Shown: positions 55,429-64,000 of the stretch, in pieces
Layout of the letters: each line of letters opens with the position of its first letter
Position numbering within the stretch: position 1 is the stretch's first letter
NCBI GenBank assembly: GCA_019163135.1
Contig: JAFLKR010000003.1
Coordinates: 17,901 to 81,900, forward strand
DNA from: Desulfobulbaceae bacterium
GTDB lineage: Bacteria > Desulfobacterota > Desulfobulbia > Desulfobulbales > Desulfobulbaceae
Direction of reading: 5' to 3'
Length of the DNA stretch: 64,000 bases
Program-made: the position numbers and the translations under genes
The notes under the pieces: model-generated
The model's input: only the letters and a program-made list of their open reading frames with translations
What the model was told of the DNA's origin: nothing
The model's database searches: none

Positions 55429-55851
55429 ATGGGGCCGATAGGGAATAATAAAGGCAAAAAAGGATTTGTTGCCGAAATCAACGTTACCCCGTTGGTTGAT
55501 GTCATGTTGGTTTTGCTGATCATTTTCATGGTTACCGCACCAATGATGACCCAGGGGCTTGAGGTCGAACTACCTGAAGCCACGACCAAGGCGCTTCGTC
55601 AGCAGGAAGAACCGCTCGTTGTCACCATTAAAAAGGAAGGAGACGTCTTTCTTAAAAAAGAAAAAGTCACCTCTGTATCGTTGAGGCAGCAGTTGAAAGA
55701 CCTGCCCCCTGAGAAGAAAAAAGAGGGGATTTTTTTAAGGGCAGACAAAAGTGTGCCCTATGGTGTAGTGACGGCTACCATGGCTGATATTCACTCAGCT
55801 GGTTTTGAAAAACTGGGTATGATCACTGTACCGGTAGAAAAAGAGAAGTAA
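55429..55851 (+). CDS. tolR: TolR, Tol-Pal system motor subunit
   Basis: ExbD/TolR-family protein of 140 residues with one transmembrane helix. The proton-carrying Asp lies in INVTPLVDVMLVLLIIFMVT (about residue 25), and a periplasmic domain with ATTKALRQQEEPLVVTIKK follows. It begins four bases after tolQ. Confidence 0.96.
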   Translation: MGPIGNNKGKKGFVAEINVTPLVDVMLVLLIIFMVTAPMMTQGLEVELPEATTKALRQQEEPLVVTIKKEGDVFLKKEKVTSVSLRQQLKDLPPEKKKEGIFLRADKSVPYGVVTATMADIHSAGFEKLGMITVPVEKEK

Positions 55852-55869
55852 GGAACTGGTCGACCAGCT

Positions 55870-57030
55870 GTGTATTTTACTGATACTGATTTTTTTATTC
55901 TGCAGCAGGAAGCTGACCGCCGATGGTGGCTCGCTGCATCGCTTGCCATTGGTGTGCATGCCGTCATCATTTTGCTGGTCATGTTTACGCCTTCGCTTTT
56001 TGACACCAAGCCAATTGTTGAGGACGTCGTTTCGGTAAGTTTGATTTCCATGCCCGAAACAACCGCCCCCTCAGGCCCTGCCGCTTCTGCGGCTCCAGCC
56101 GCTGCTGCCAGCCCGAGTAAACCGGTTGCTGCTGAAAAAAAAGTGGAACCACCACCACCTCCTCCCCCGCCTCCTGAACCAGCGGCACCGCCTGAGCCAG
56201 TTACCCCGCCGCCACCCAAGGTAAAGGTCCCGGTGGCAGCAGAAACCGCTCCTCCGGAACCGGTTGCCCCAACCAGCCCGGTTTCGATATTTCCGGATAA
56301 GAAAAAGATTAAAAAAGCTCAGGATGTCCGACTCGAAGAGGATAAGCTCAAAGAGCGTGAGGTTCAGCAACGTCAACAGGACGAGCGAGAGCTAAAAAAG
56401 AAGATCGAGGAACGGCAACGCGAGGTGCAGCAACGTCAGCAGGATGAGCGCGAACTGCAGAAAAAAATAGAAGAACGGAAGCGTGAGGTTGAAAAGAAGG
56501 AATTGACTCAACGCGAAGCTGATCGGAAAAAAGCCTTAGACCAGGCTCGACGCGACCAAATCCGCGCAGAGAACGAGGCAAAACAGGCTGCCGCCGAGGC
56601 GAGACAGTTGGAAGGTGAAGCAAAAGCGGCACGTGATGCGGTCGCCACCACCCGGAACGAAGCCACCCGGCAAGCACAAGCTATGCAGAATGCCGTCACC
56701 CAAACTTCCAGCGGCAGGCAGCAGGCCCAATCGGCCGTTGAGCAGACTTATTGGGGCGCTGTGGCGCAAAGGGTGAAGAGCTTCTGGGTTTTGCCGGAAA
56801 TGCGGAAATGGGACGCCGGATTGCTGGCCAAGGTGGCCATAACGATCAACAAAGACGGCGAGGTTGTCAAAATTCAGTTCGAAGAACGATCAAAAGATCC
56901 GCTTTTTGACCAACTCGTGGAGAAAACAATCAAAAGTGCGTCCCCAATGCCACGTTTCCCTGCACTTATGCAACAGGAAACCACAGAAATTGGGTTCAAG
57001 TTCAGACCTGGTGAGCTTGGCAATATGTAA
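55870..57030 (+). CDS. tolA: TolA, Tol-Pal energy transducer
   Basis: Inner-membrane-anchored protein of 386 residues bridging the motor to the outer membrane. There is one signal anchor (about residues 18-42), a Pro-rich stretch (about 95-125), and a long charged coiled coil (about 150-275) that contains a 21-residue tandem duplication. The C-terminal domain of about 100 residues is TonB/TolA-like (YWGAVAQRVKSFWVLPEM ... KVAITINKDGEVVKIQF). The start is GTG 55870; the ribosome site is weak. It follows tolR by 18 bases. Confidence 0.92.
   Translation: MYFTDTDFFILQQEADRRWWLAASLAIGVHAVIILLVMFTPSLFDTKPIVEDVVSVSLISMPETTAPSGPAASAAPAAAASPSKPVAAEKKVEPPPPPPPPPEPAAPPEPVTPPPPKVKVPVAAETAPPEPVAPTSPVSIFPDKKKIKKAQDVRLEEDKLKEREVQQRQQDERELKKKIEERQREVQQRQQDERELQKKIEERKREVEKKELTQREADRKKALDQARRDQIRAENEAKQAAAEARQLEGEAKAARDAVATTRNEATRQAQAMQNAVTQTSSGRQQAQSAVEQTYWGAVAQRVKSFWVLPEMRKWDAGLLAKVAITINKDGEVVKIQFEERSKDPLFDQLVEKTIKSASPMPRFPALMQQETTEIGFKFRPGELGNM
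56359..56484 (+). repeat. 63-base tandem duplication inside tolA
   Basis: Two adjacent copies (56359-56421 and 56422-56484) encode near-identical 21-residue units with the shared core EVQQRQQDEREL. They lengthen the coiled-coil stalk of TolA by six heptads. Confidence 0.8.
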
Positions 57031-57101
57031 GAGATCGTGTATATATTGAATGTTTGTTCCGTCTTATACTTTAAAATTTAATTGTTTAGCGGTTGATTAT
57101 T

Positions 57102-58382
57102 ATGCGAAAAATTGATTTTGCTACGATCATTGCCTTGGTGACCTGCTTGCTTCTTTGTCCCTTGGCACAAGAGAGTTCGGCTGAGCGTGCCTATTTCGAT
57201 ATAACCGCCACCGACGTACGAAAAATTATGGTCGCCGTGCCGAATTTCTCCGGAAGTGCAGGGATGCCAGGCACCTCGGTTTCACAGTTGTTGACCAAAG
57301 GCTTTGAATTGCATGGCTTTATCAGTGTGATTGACTCCAGCAAATTTGGAGGGAGCAAGGAGGCCGATTGGAAAACTCTGGGTGCCGATTATGTCGTCAT
57401 GGGGCAGGTCAGTAGCGATCCCGCCGGGATGGTGATCGAAGGCCAGATACTCGATGTCGCTAGTAACAAATTGTTAGCCGGACGTCGCTATAAGGGATCC
57501 GCGTCCCAGATGGAAGACATGACTTTGCGACTCTGTGATGGATTAATCGAAGATTTCACCGGTGAAATGGGTGTTGCCCGCACTTCCTTGGCGTATATCT
57601 CGGATGCAACCGGCAGGAAAGAGGTGTATGTTGCCGATATTCTGGGGAGACATCCTCGGCAAGTGACTAAACACCAGGCACTTTGTGTTTCCCCCCGTTT
57701 CACCCCGGATGGTAATTTTCTCGCTTATTCTACCTATCATAACGGCAATCAGGATCTGTACATTACTGATTTGCGACAGAATGCGTCAACCAATGCACTT
57801 TCTCGCCGTAAAGGGTTGAACCTGGCCCCCGCCTTTGCAATCGATGGCAAGACCATGGTTCTCACGCTAAGTAAGAATGGAAATCCAGATCTCTTTCGTA
57901 TTGACCGGCAGGGAGAGGTATTAGAGGAGTTGACGTCTCGCAGTGGCATTAATGTCTCACCCTCGTTTTCCCCGGACCGGCAATCCATGGCCTTTGTCTC
58001 TGATCGGAGCGGCAAACCTAATGTCTATGTCATGAATATGAGCAGTCGCCAAGTGAAACGGATGACCTTTAAAAATTCGGAAAACAGTGAGCCTTCCTGG
58101 TCGCCCAAAGGGGATGAAATCGCCTACACCGGTCTGCAGGGCGGTTCTTATCAGCTTTTTGTCATGGATCGTAACGGCGGCGGCGAGCGACAGTTGACCT
58201 CCGGTGGGGGGAATTACGAAACCCCGACTTGGTCACCTGATGGGCGTCTGCTCGCCGTTGCCCGAAAAAGTGGCGGCAGGTCTGAAATCTGTGTTGTGAG
58301 TAAAAACGGTAAAGATGTTCGTGTTCTTTTTGCAATGAAAGGCAATCAATCTTACCCCCAATGGTCCAATCGTTTGCCATGA
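57102..58382 (+). CDS. tolB: TolB, periplasmic beta-propeller of the Tol-Pal system
   Basis: Periplasmic protein of 426 residues. ATG 57102 is used (TTG 57093 also in frame). A signal peptide (to about residue 25) precedes the N-terminal TolB domain (VRKIMVAVPNFSGS) and a six-bladed propeller with repeated WSPDG- and SPSF-type WD40-like motifs: PRFTPDGNFLAYSTYHNGNQ, PSFSPDRQSMAFVSDRSGKP, PSWSPKGDEIAYTG, PTWSPDGRLLAVAR. It normally binds Pal, but no pal gene follows in this window. Confidence 0.95.
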   Translation: MRKIDFATIIALVTCLLLCPLAQESSAERAYFDITATDVRKIMVAVPNFSGSAGMPGTSVSQLLTKGFELHGFISVIDSSKFGGSKEADWKTLGADYVVMGQVSSDPAGMVIEGQILDVASNKLLAGRRYKGSASQMEDMTLRLCDGLIEDFTGEMGVARTSLAYISDATGRKEVYVADILGRHPRQVTKHQALCVSPRFTPDGNFLAYSTYHNGNQDLYITDLRQNASTNALSRRKGLNLAPAFAIDGKTMVLTLSKNGNPDLFRIDRQGEVLEELTSRSGINVSPSFSPDRQSMAFVSDRSGKPNVYVMNMSSRQVKRMTFKNSENSEPSWSPKGDEIAYTGLQGGSYQLFVMDRNGGGERQLTSGGGNYETPTWSPDGRLLAVARKSGGRSEICVVSKNGKDVRVLFAMKGNQSYPQWSNRLP

Positions 58383-58499
58383 TGGCTAAGAATTGCTTTT
58401 TGTGCCGAATATGACTGTTGCAAGATTGACCCGAGCATTATATTAACTCCAATTTGTCCATTTTTTAGATGTCATCTGCTTGAGAGGAATAGGTATACT

Positions 58500-59630
58500 A
58501 TGAAGAACATAAGAAATTTTGCCGTGGCCAGTTGTTCCTTACTGCTGTTGACGCAATGCGCATCCCAGGATGAGATCCGTGATTTGCAATATCAACTTAG
58601 ATCCGTCAATCAAAAGGTTGAAGACGTTAAAACCAATACTGTCAGTCAGATGCAGAAACGCCAGGCTAGTTCGGTCAGCAAAATCGATCAGGTAGAAGAT
58701 GACACCCAGCGCTTGAAGTCGTCCATCGAAGAAACGAGTTCGCAAACTCAGCAATTTCGCGAGCATACTAAAGAAAGTATTGCTCAATTGCAAAAGTCCA
58801 TTGAGTCCACACGGGCGGATCATGATGCAAAAATTAGCGAAATGAATCAGAAAATAGCTGTGTTAGACGAAAAGCTCAATCAAGTAGCCGAGAGTTTTGG
58901 CAAGGCACAGCAAGCAAAGATCAGTGAGGCCGAAAAGCGAGCCCAAGAGGCCGCCAAAAAAGCAGAAGAAGCTAAACAGCGCGCCGCTGCAATCTCCAGC
59001 GCTCCTGCCGTCGTTGCCCCCATCACGCCCTCCAGTGCCCAAACAGCGGTGGTGAACGTGAATCCCAGCACCAAAAAAACAAAGGTAGCCAGTACGCCAG
59101 TTGTTCCTGAGGCACCTCCTGCTCCTAAAACTGTTGAGACAACCGCAACCAAAAAAAGTGTTGAGACGACCACGACCAAAAAAGGTGCCGAGCAACCCGC
59201 AGTCGCACAACCGGCAGCTGCTGTACCTGCTCAAAAAACCACGGAAAACGCACCCGCCGCGTCGTCCTCCGACCCCTTCTCCCAGGGCATGAATCAGTTT
59301 AAAAGCAAGAATTACAAAGAAGCGTATAAGTCATTTGAACAAAATCTTTCCGCTAATCCCAAAGGGTCACAGGCGGCTAAAACCCTTTTCTATATGGGAG
59401 AAAGTCTTTACAATCAAGGGGAATACGATTTGGCCATCCTCGATTATCAGAAAGTCATCTCCAACCATGGTTCGGATGGGCTCGCTTCCAGTGCCTTACT
59501 CAAGCAAGGCATGTCTTTTGAGAAGTTGACCGATCATGAAACCGCCAAGATTATTTATAAAAAGTTGATCAGCGACCATGGTAACAGCCCGGAGGCTACC
59601 CAGGCGAAAGAGCGACTCGGGAAATTATAA
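58500..59630 (+). CDS. cpoB: CpoB/YbgF-like Tol-Pal coordinator
   Basis: A 376-residue envelope protein with an N-terminal coiled coil (about 20-160), a low-complexity Ala/Thr/Lys linker (about 160-255) and C-terminal TPR repeats (FSQGMNQFKSKNYKEAYKSF, KTLFYMGESLYNQGEYDLAI, SALLKQGMSFEKLTDHETAK), the CpoB layout. Unlike Escherichia coli CpoB it has a lipobox (LLLTQC, Cys about 21), so it should be a lipoprotein. It occupies the slot that usually follows pal. It links Tol function to cell-wall synthesis at division in E. coli. Confidence 0.88.
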   Translation: MKNIRNFAVASCSLLLLTQCASQDEIRDLQYQLRSVNQKVEDVKTNTVSQMQKRQASSVSKIDQVEDDTQRLKSSIEETSSQTQQFREHTKESIAQLQKSIESTRADHDAKISEMNQKIAVLDEKLNQVAESFGKAQQAKISEAEKRAQEAAKKAEEAKQRAAAISSAPAVVAPITPSSAQTAVVNVNPSTKKTKVASTPVVPEAPPAPKTVETTATKKSVETTTTKKGAEQPAVAQPAAAVPAQKTTENAPAASSSDPFSQGMNQFKSKNYKEAYKSFEQNLSANPKGSQAAKTLFYMGESLYNQGEYDLAILDYQKVISNHGSDGLASSALLKQGMSFEKLTDHETAKIIYKKLISDHGNSPEATQAKERLGKL

Positions 59631-59642
59631 GAGCGTGAGCTG

Positions 59643-60452
59643 TTGACCGGTCCCAAGAAAAAGCGACTCGACCTGCTGCTCGTGGAACAGAAGCTGGCCG
59701 AATCCATCGATTGGGCCCGTCGGTTGATTGGGTCCGGCCAAGTGTTCATCGATCATCGAGTTTGTGATAAAGCGGGCAGTCTGGTCGCTGCCGACAGTTT
59801 GATAACCTTGAAAGCTGTTAAACGTTTCGTCAGTCGAGGTGGTGATAAACTCGCAGCCGGTCTGCAGGGGCTAAAAATTGACCCGAAAGGGTTTATTTGC
59901 GCAGATATCGGGGCTTCAACCGGTGGGTTCACCGATTGTCTGCTCCAATTCGGGGCTCGAAAGGTCTATAGCGTTGATGTTGGCTATGGTCTACTTGATT
60001 GGAAACTGCGGCAGGATGAACGGGTGGTTGTCCTTGAACGGCTCAATGCCCGTTATCTGGGGGTTGATCACATTCCTGAGAATATAGATTTGGCGGTCAT
60101 CGACGCCTCTTTTATTTCGCTTGAACCGTTGCTGGCTCCTTTGCTTCGCTTTTTTCAGAGTACCATCCGCATACTGGCATTGGTCAAGCCCCAGTTTCAA
60201 CTACCGCGGGATAAAATAGGTCCCGGCGGCATTGTCTGTGACGAACTGTTGCATCAGCAGGCCTTGGATATGGTGCAACAATTTGGTATCGACCTTGGCC
60301 TGCAATGCGCAGGCGTTATAGCCTCCCCGGTGCTGGGGATGAAAGGTAATCAGGAATTTTTTATGTTGTTATCCGGTCCTTCCAAGGTCGAGATCGACGG
60401 AACGGAAAAGCTGGAACAAGGAGATTATGATGAAGTTTCGAAAAATAAGTAA
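59643..60452 (+). CDS. tlyA: TlyA-family rRNA methyltransferase
   Basis: S4-domain plus FtsJ-like methyltransferase of 269 residues. Mycobacterial TlyA methylates 2'-O positions of rRNA cytidines. The S4 RNA-binding domain (KKRLDLLLVEQKLAESIDWA) is followed by KRFVSRGGDKLAAGL, the SAM-binding ADIGASTGGFTDCLLQFGA and the catalytic-region IDASFISLEPLLAPL. The start appears to be TTG 59643, 12 bases after cpoB; no better start is in frame. It overlaps the next gene. Confidence 0.92.
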   Translation: MTGPKKKRLDLLLVEQKLAESIDWARRLIGSGQVFIDHRVCDKAGSLVAADSLITLKAVKRFVSRGGDKLAAGLQGLKIDPKGFICADIGASTGGFTDCLLQFGARKVYSVDVGYGLLDWKLRQDERVVVLERLNARYLGVDHIPENIDLAVIDASFISLEPLLAPLLRFFQSTIRILALVKPQFQLPRDKIGPGGIVCDELLHQQALDMVQQFGIDLGLQCAGVIASPVLGMKGNQEFFMLLSGPSKVEIDGTEKLEQGDYDEVSKNK

Positions 60453-60879
60453 AAGCGTTTCGTTCACTCTGGTGGCATCAGCTTTCATTTTGACCACCGC
60501 TTGGGCTGCTGAATATATGAGTGTTGCCAAAGATGGCATCAATCTACGCTCAGGCCCGGATACCAAGTCGGAAGTTCTTTATCAGCTCCCTGCCGGGTAT
60601 CCGCTCGAGGTCGTCGAACGTAAAGGCCAATGGCTGAAAGTGACCGATTACGAAGGGGATAAAGGTTGGATACAGGAACCGATGGTCAATAAAACGCCCC
60701 ATGTCATCGTCAAGGTGAAAAATGGAAACGTTCGCAGTGGTCCCGGCGCTAATGAAAAAGTCGTCGGTAATGTTGTTAAGGATGTTATCTTTACTAAAGT
60801 CGAGCAAAAAGGTGACTGGATTAAAATTTCACATCCCGATCTCACCGGTTGGATTATGAAAGATCTCGTTTGGCCCTGA
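60430..60879 (+). CDS. Exported protein with two SH3b domains
   Basis: A 149-residue protein with a signal peptide (cleavage near AWA-AEY, about residue 27) and two bacterial SH3 domains: VAKDGINLRSGPDTKSEVLY then VKNGNVRSGPGANEKVVG, each ending in a W-I or G-W segment. Such domains bind peptidoglycan. AAGGAG (60418-60423) favours ATG 60430 over 60427. It overlaps tlyA by 23 bases and converges on the helicase gene with a 26-base overlap. It is part of the cell-envelope run that starts at tolQ. Confidence 0.9.
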   Translation: MKFRKISKSVSFTLVASAFILTTAWAAEYMSVAKDGINLRSGPDTKSEVLYQLPAGYPLEVVERKGQWLKVTDYEGDKGWIQEPMVNKTPHVIVKVKNGNVRSGPGANEKVVGNVVKDVIFTKVEQKGDWIKISHPDLTGWIMKDLVWP

Positions 60880-63805
60880 GGGTCAGTTCTCTATACCTAC
60901 AATGCTTGGTGATTGATTGAGCGAAGTCAACCGGCAGCCGTACCTCTCGCCCTGCTTTATTCTGGAAGAGCAGGTACCGCTGCCGGAGACCAAAAAGGAA
61001 GAGATCTTTGGTGATCTCGACGTCTTTTTGGCAGTATGCGGCAAGTTTTTCCATCTCCCCCTGTCTGAACCAGCGAAGGGCCTGTAGTCCGTCGCCATCT
61101 TTTTTTATCTGCAGTGTTTTTTCCGCCAGCCGGTCCAGGCTGAGCCGGTACCCCAATTGCTCAGTCACCGCTTCCAGAATATCAAAGGCCGGGAGCAGCG
61201 CTAAATCCCGGTCGGTGTACGCCGATAACACCAGGTTGTCAAAGCGCTTGTTGTTGAAACCAACTACGAGATCAAGCGCAAATAATCGTTCGATCATTTC
61301 GTCAATGGTCTCCTCGGTGAAGGAGGTGAACCGCTGCCCGTCGTTTTCATAAAGCACTGCGACACTGACCCGCATCAGATTGGCTCGGTGCCAACCGCCA
61401 ACTTCTTCCGCCGATTTCTGGGTTTCAATATCAAAGACGCCGAACCTTTGCGGAAGGGTAAACGATGGCGATGTTTTTTGGGGCTGCGGTGCTGGTCGCA
61501 CTATCTGCAGATTGCCCGAAGAATCGCCCTTTTGTTTTTCCGAACGGAGCAGTTCCAAGAGATACAGACAGGCCGCCTTGTCGATGGGGCGGTTGCCGGA
61601 ACCACATTTGGGTGAATGGACGCAGGAGGGACAGCCCTGTTCGCAGGGACAGTCGGTGACGGCTTGCCGGGTATGCTCTAATAATCGGGCTATTGCCTCA
61701 TAGCCTTTAGCGGTCAGCCCCATGCCTCCGGCGTGGCTATCATAGACAAAGACGGCAGATCCACCCGCCTGATCATGCCAAGGGTGGGAAATTCCGCCCA
61801 GATCATTGCGATCACAGAGCACAAACAACGGCATTAGCCCGATAATCGCATGTTCCAGGGCATGGATGCCGCCCATGAAATGGAATCGCGCCGCCTCGGT
61901 CCGGGTCCGTATCCAATCGGGAATCTTAATCCAAAAACCCTCGGTTTCGAAGATTTGCGGCGGGAGATCCAAGGGCACCCGGTTGATGATCCGCATGCTG
62001 CCGGGGGCGATTTTGTGGTAGGCGTTAATGTGTTCCGTGACCCTTAAATTCCCATAACAAATTTGAGTGGCCCCCCAATGGACGCTGCTTTCCTCTTTCA
62101 AAATTTCCGTGGTCTTTTCAGATAACACCCGGGTGAAATAGGAGGGCTTGACCGCTGATACTAAAATCTCCCGACCTTCGAGATCCAGGCTGTCGACATG
62201 GTAGGTTTTGGCCATGTGGAGATAGATGGCCCCTGGGTGGCAGTCTCGCAGTCCACGGTAACTGTCGATTGCGCCCAGCATCTTGCGCTGCGGTTGTTCG
62301 ATGATGGCCAGGGTGATCCCGCCCCCGCGGAGATTAATATGGCGTTGCGGGTAGGCCTGCGGCGAAAACCAGGTTTTGCCGTTGGCCGACTGGAGGAGTT
62401 GACCTGTCTTGGTCAAGCGATGAAGCAACGCCTTCCGGTTTTCGGTGTCGAGCAGTGGGTCGGCCAGAGTCAGCGGCAACTCCGTCGCGGCACAGACCAG
62501 TTGGGGACCGGCAATATGCGGGTTGTCTGGGTTTATGGTCACCGGTTCCACCGGCCGGGTAAAAAAATGCTCGGGATGGCGCATAAAATATTGGTCGAGG
62601 GCGTCCTCGTGACCGATCAACACCACCAGCGATTCCTGCTGTTTTCTGCCGACTCGTCCTGCCCGCTGCCAGGTGGCCATCATCGAACCCGGGTAGCCGA
62701 CCAGGATGCAGATATCCAGATTGCCGATGTCTATGCCGAGTTCCAAGGCCGAGGTGGAAATTACCCCGAGCAGGCTGCCGGTGGCGAGGCGATCTTCTAT
62801 CGCCCGGCGTTCTTCAGGCAGAAAGCCGGACCGATAAGAAGCAATCACGCCTTTTTGTTTTTTTAGTCGCTGTTCTGCCCAGATGGTGATGAGTTCGGTC
62901 ATCTTGCGCGACTGGCAATAGACAATGGTCCGCAGGCCTCGGCTGATCGCGGCTTCGAGCAGTTGGGTCGCGCTGGCGGCGGCGGAATCGAGCGGATTGA
63001 GCAGCAGCATGTTGCGCTGTGCTGTTCCTGCACCTGTTCGGGTGATCTCCTCAACCGGACCATCGATCAGCAAGCGGGCGTGCTCGCCGGGATTGCCGAT
63101 GGTGGCCGAGGCCAGGATAAAGGTCGGCTGTGCTCCGTAGAGATTGCAGATCCGTTTGAGGCGCCGCATCACCCAGGCCACATGGGAGCCGAAAATACCG
63201 CGGTAGGTATGGACTTCGTCAATGACGACATAGCGGAGATCGGCAAAGAAATGGCCCCAGCGGTCATGATAGGGCAGCATCGAAAGATGGAGCATATCCG
63301 GATTGGTGATCAGGATGGGTGGCAGATGGTCTCGGATTTTTTTGCGATGATATCCGGAGGTGTCGCCGTCGTAAATGGCCGCCGACTGCCTGCCCTGCCG
63401 GATCGACTCCGGCAACAGACTCCACAGCTTTTCAATGGTTTTGAGTTGATCCTGAGCCAGGGCTTTGAGCGGAAAGAGATAGAGAGCCTTGGCGGCAGGA
63501 TGGTGGCAACAGGTCTGGAATACCGGCAGGTTATAGATGAGGCTCTTGCCGGAGGCTGTGGGCGTGGCCACCACCGTGTTGGTTCCGGCAAGAATATTCG
63601 CAATGGCCGTATGCTGGTGGGTATACAACTCGGTTATGCCCATGGATTGCAGCAGTTGACATAGTTCCGGCACCAGGTGGTCAGGAGGGCGGAGCTCCGC
63701 AGTTGTGGTCGCAAAGGTGCGATGGGCCACCACCTGGGGTCCGAACTTCCCCGAAGCTTTCAAGGCGGCTATGTATTCCGCTACTGTGCCGCGTTTCGGG
63801 TCCAT
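60854..63805 (-). CDS. DEAD/H helicase fused to an exonuclease domain (MrfA-MrfB-like)
   Basis: A 983-residue fusion. The helicase core has motif I ATPTASGKS (near residue 81), motif II VIDEVHTYRG, motif III SATIGNP and motif VI QRAGRVGRK, then a C-terminal cysteine cluster CPCEQGCPSC and CGSGNRP (about 715-735), as in YprA/MrfA. From about residue 785 a separate RNase H-like DnaQ fold appears: FDIET (Asp, Glu), FNNKRFDNLV and YCQKDVEI (about 923-930), giving four acidic residues. In Bacillus subtilis MrfA (helicase) and MrfB (exonuclease) are two proteins that repair mitomycin damage. Here both are in one chain. Confidence 0.9.
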   Translation of the reverse strand: MDPKRGTVAEYIAALKASGKFGPQVVAHRTFATTTAELRPPDHLVPELCQLLQSMGITELYTHQHTAIANILAGTNTVVATPTASGKSLIYNLPVFQTCCHHPAAKALYLFPLKALAQDQLKTIEKLWSLLPESIRQGRQSAAIYDGDTSGYHRKKIRDHLPPILITNPDMLHLSMLPYHDRWGHFFADLRYVVIDEVHTYRGIFGSHVAWVMRRLKRICNLYGAQPTFILASATIGNPGEHARLLIDGPVEEITRTGAGTAQRNMLLLNPLDSAAASATQLLEAAISRGLRTIVYCQSRKMTELITIWAEQRLKKQKGVIASYRSGFLPEERRAIEDRLATGSLLGVISTSALELGIDIGNLDICILVGYPGSMMATWQRAGRVGRKQQESLVVLIGHEDALDQYFMRHPEHFFTRPVEPVTINPDNPHIAGPQLVCAATELPLTLADPLLDTENRKALLHRLTKTGQLLQSANGKTWFSPQAYPQRHINLRGGGITLAIIEQPQRKMLGAIDSYRGLRDCHPGAIYLHMAKTYHVDSLDLEGREILVSAVKPSYFTRVLSEKTTEILKEESSVHWGATQICYGNLRVTEHINAYHKIAPGSMRIINRVPLDLPPQIFETEGFWIKIPDWIRTRTEAARFHFMGGIHALEHAIIGLMPLFVLCDRNDLGGISHPWHDQAGGSAVFVYDSHAGGMGLTAKGYEAIARLLEHTRQAVTDCPCEQGCPSCVHSPKCGSGNRPIDKAACLYLLELLRSEKQKGDSSGNLQIVRPAPQPQKTSPSFTLPQRFGVFDIETQKSAEEVGGWHRANLMRVSVAVLYENDGQRFTSFTEETIDEMIERLFALDLVVGFNNKRFDNLVLSAYTDRDLALLPAFDILEAVTEQLGYRLSLDRLAEKTLQIKKDGDGLQALRWFRQGEMEKLAAYCQKDVEITKDLFLFGLRQRYLLFQNKAGREVRLPVDFAQSITKHCRYRELTLRAKRDLS

Positions 63806-64000
63806 ATGGTTAAGGCCGCACTTTAAGGTTTGTTATTTTCTGAAAAAATTTTTATTATCGCTGAGCGGTGAACCAGCATTTCATCCAATTATAGGTGTTG
63901 TAGGACTTTTTCAGATACGCCCCCATCCCGCGCCTCATTCTTTCCTGAAAAAATCTACAGCTTTTTGTCCAGACGGTGCGGATCCGGTCGCATGGTACCT
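63806..64000. other. Upstream region of the helicase gene, window edge
   Basis: About 195 bases upstream of the leftward helicase gene. Nothing specific is recognised before the window ends. Confidence 0.3.

Overview
The window reads as one chromosomal stretch of a Gram-negative bacterium, most likely a Desulfobacterota (Desulfobulbales-type) anaerobe. The signs are complete Mla and nearly complete Tol envelope machines, an ETF alpha subunit with its own two-cluster ferredoxin domain, a PxxKW cysteine-rich protein, TauE/SafE-type exporters and many large two-component proteins. The taxonomic call is inference from gene content. I found no rRNA, tRNA, CRISPR array, prophage or intact insertion sequence.

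Layout. 1-5107 (minus): a tripartite RND efflux operon (outer-membrane channel, adaptor, permease running off the left edge). 5667-7372 (plus): a DUF47 regulator and a PiT phosphate transporter behind a Pho-box-like site. 7923-21417 (plus): ten tightly packed genes with overlaps or gaps of at most about 30 nt. They encode a hybrid sensor kinase, two unknown proteins, HPr, PTS Enzyme I, ThiL, a PEP-synthase-like protein without the usual C-terminal barrel, a phosphatase/cysteine-cluster fusion, an NtrC-type sigma-54 activator and a small cysteine-cluster protein. 21728-25904 (plus): a second signalling operon (membrane protein, PAS kinase, single-domain receiver, GAF-GAF-PAS protein lacking an ATPase domain), preceded by a good -24/-12 site. 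26101-27762: a TauE/SafE transporter split into two genes. 28060-29980: a potassium channel/RCK protein fused to a receiver domain, and a PilZ protein.

30102-33648: mlaE-F-D-A-C for phospholipid transport. 33879-44348: yceD-rpmF-plsX-fabH, then an acyl-CoA dehydrogenase with etfB-etfA placed inside the fatty-acid cluster, then fabG-acpP-fabF, rpiB, nrdR and ribD. 44357-48345 (minus): a ParB-like protein, an IHF/HU subunit, enolase and an orphan PilC. 48539-53286: the PxxKW protein, YggS, TatD, a lipoprotein, CoaBC and DarP. 53430-54344 (minus): a thioredoxin-reductase-like flavoprotein without a recognisable NADPH motif. 54732-60879: tolQ-R-A-B, cpoB (no pal), tlyA and an SH3 protein. 60854-63805 (minus): a helicase-exonuclease fusion resembling MrfA joined to MrfB.

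The best candidates for something undescribed are the ten-gene phosphotransfer/signalling operon at 7.9-21.4 kb, the channel-receiver fusion at 28 kb, the MrfA-MrfB-like fusion at 61-64 kb, and the dehydrogenase/ETF module inside the fatty-acid cluster. A 22-residue ORF with a strong ribosome site is also hidden between 27.8 and 28.0 kb.
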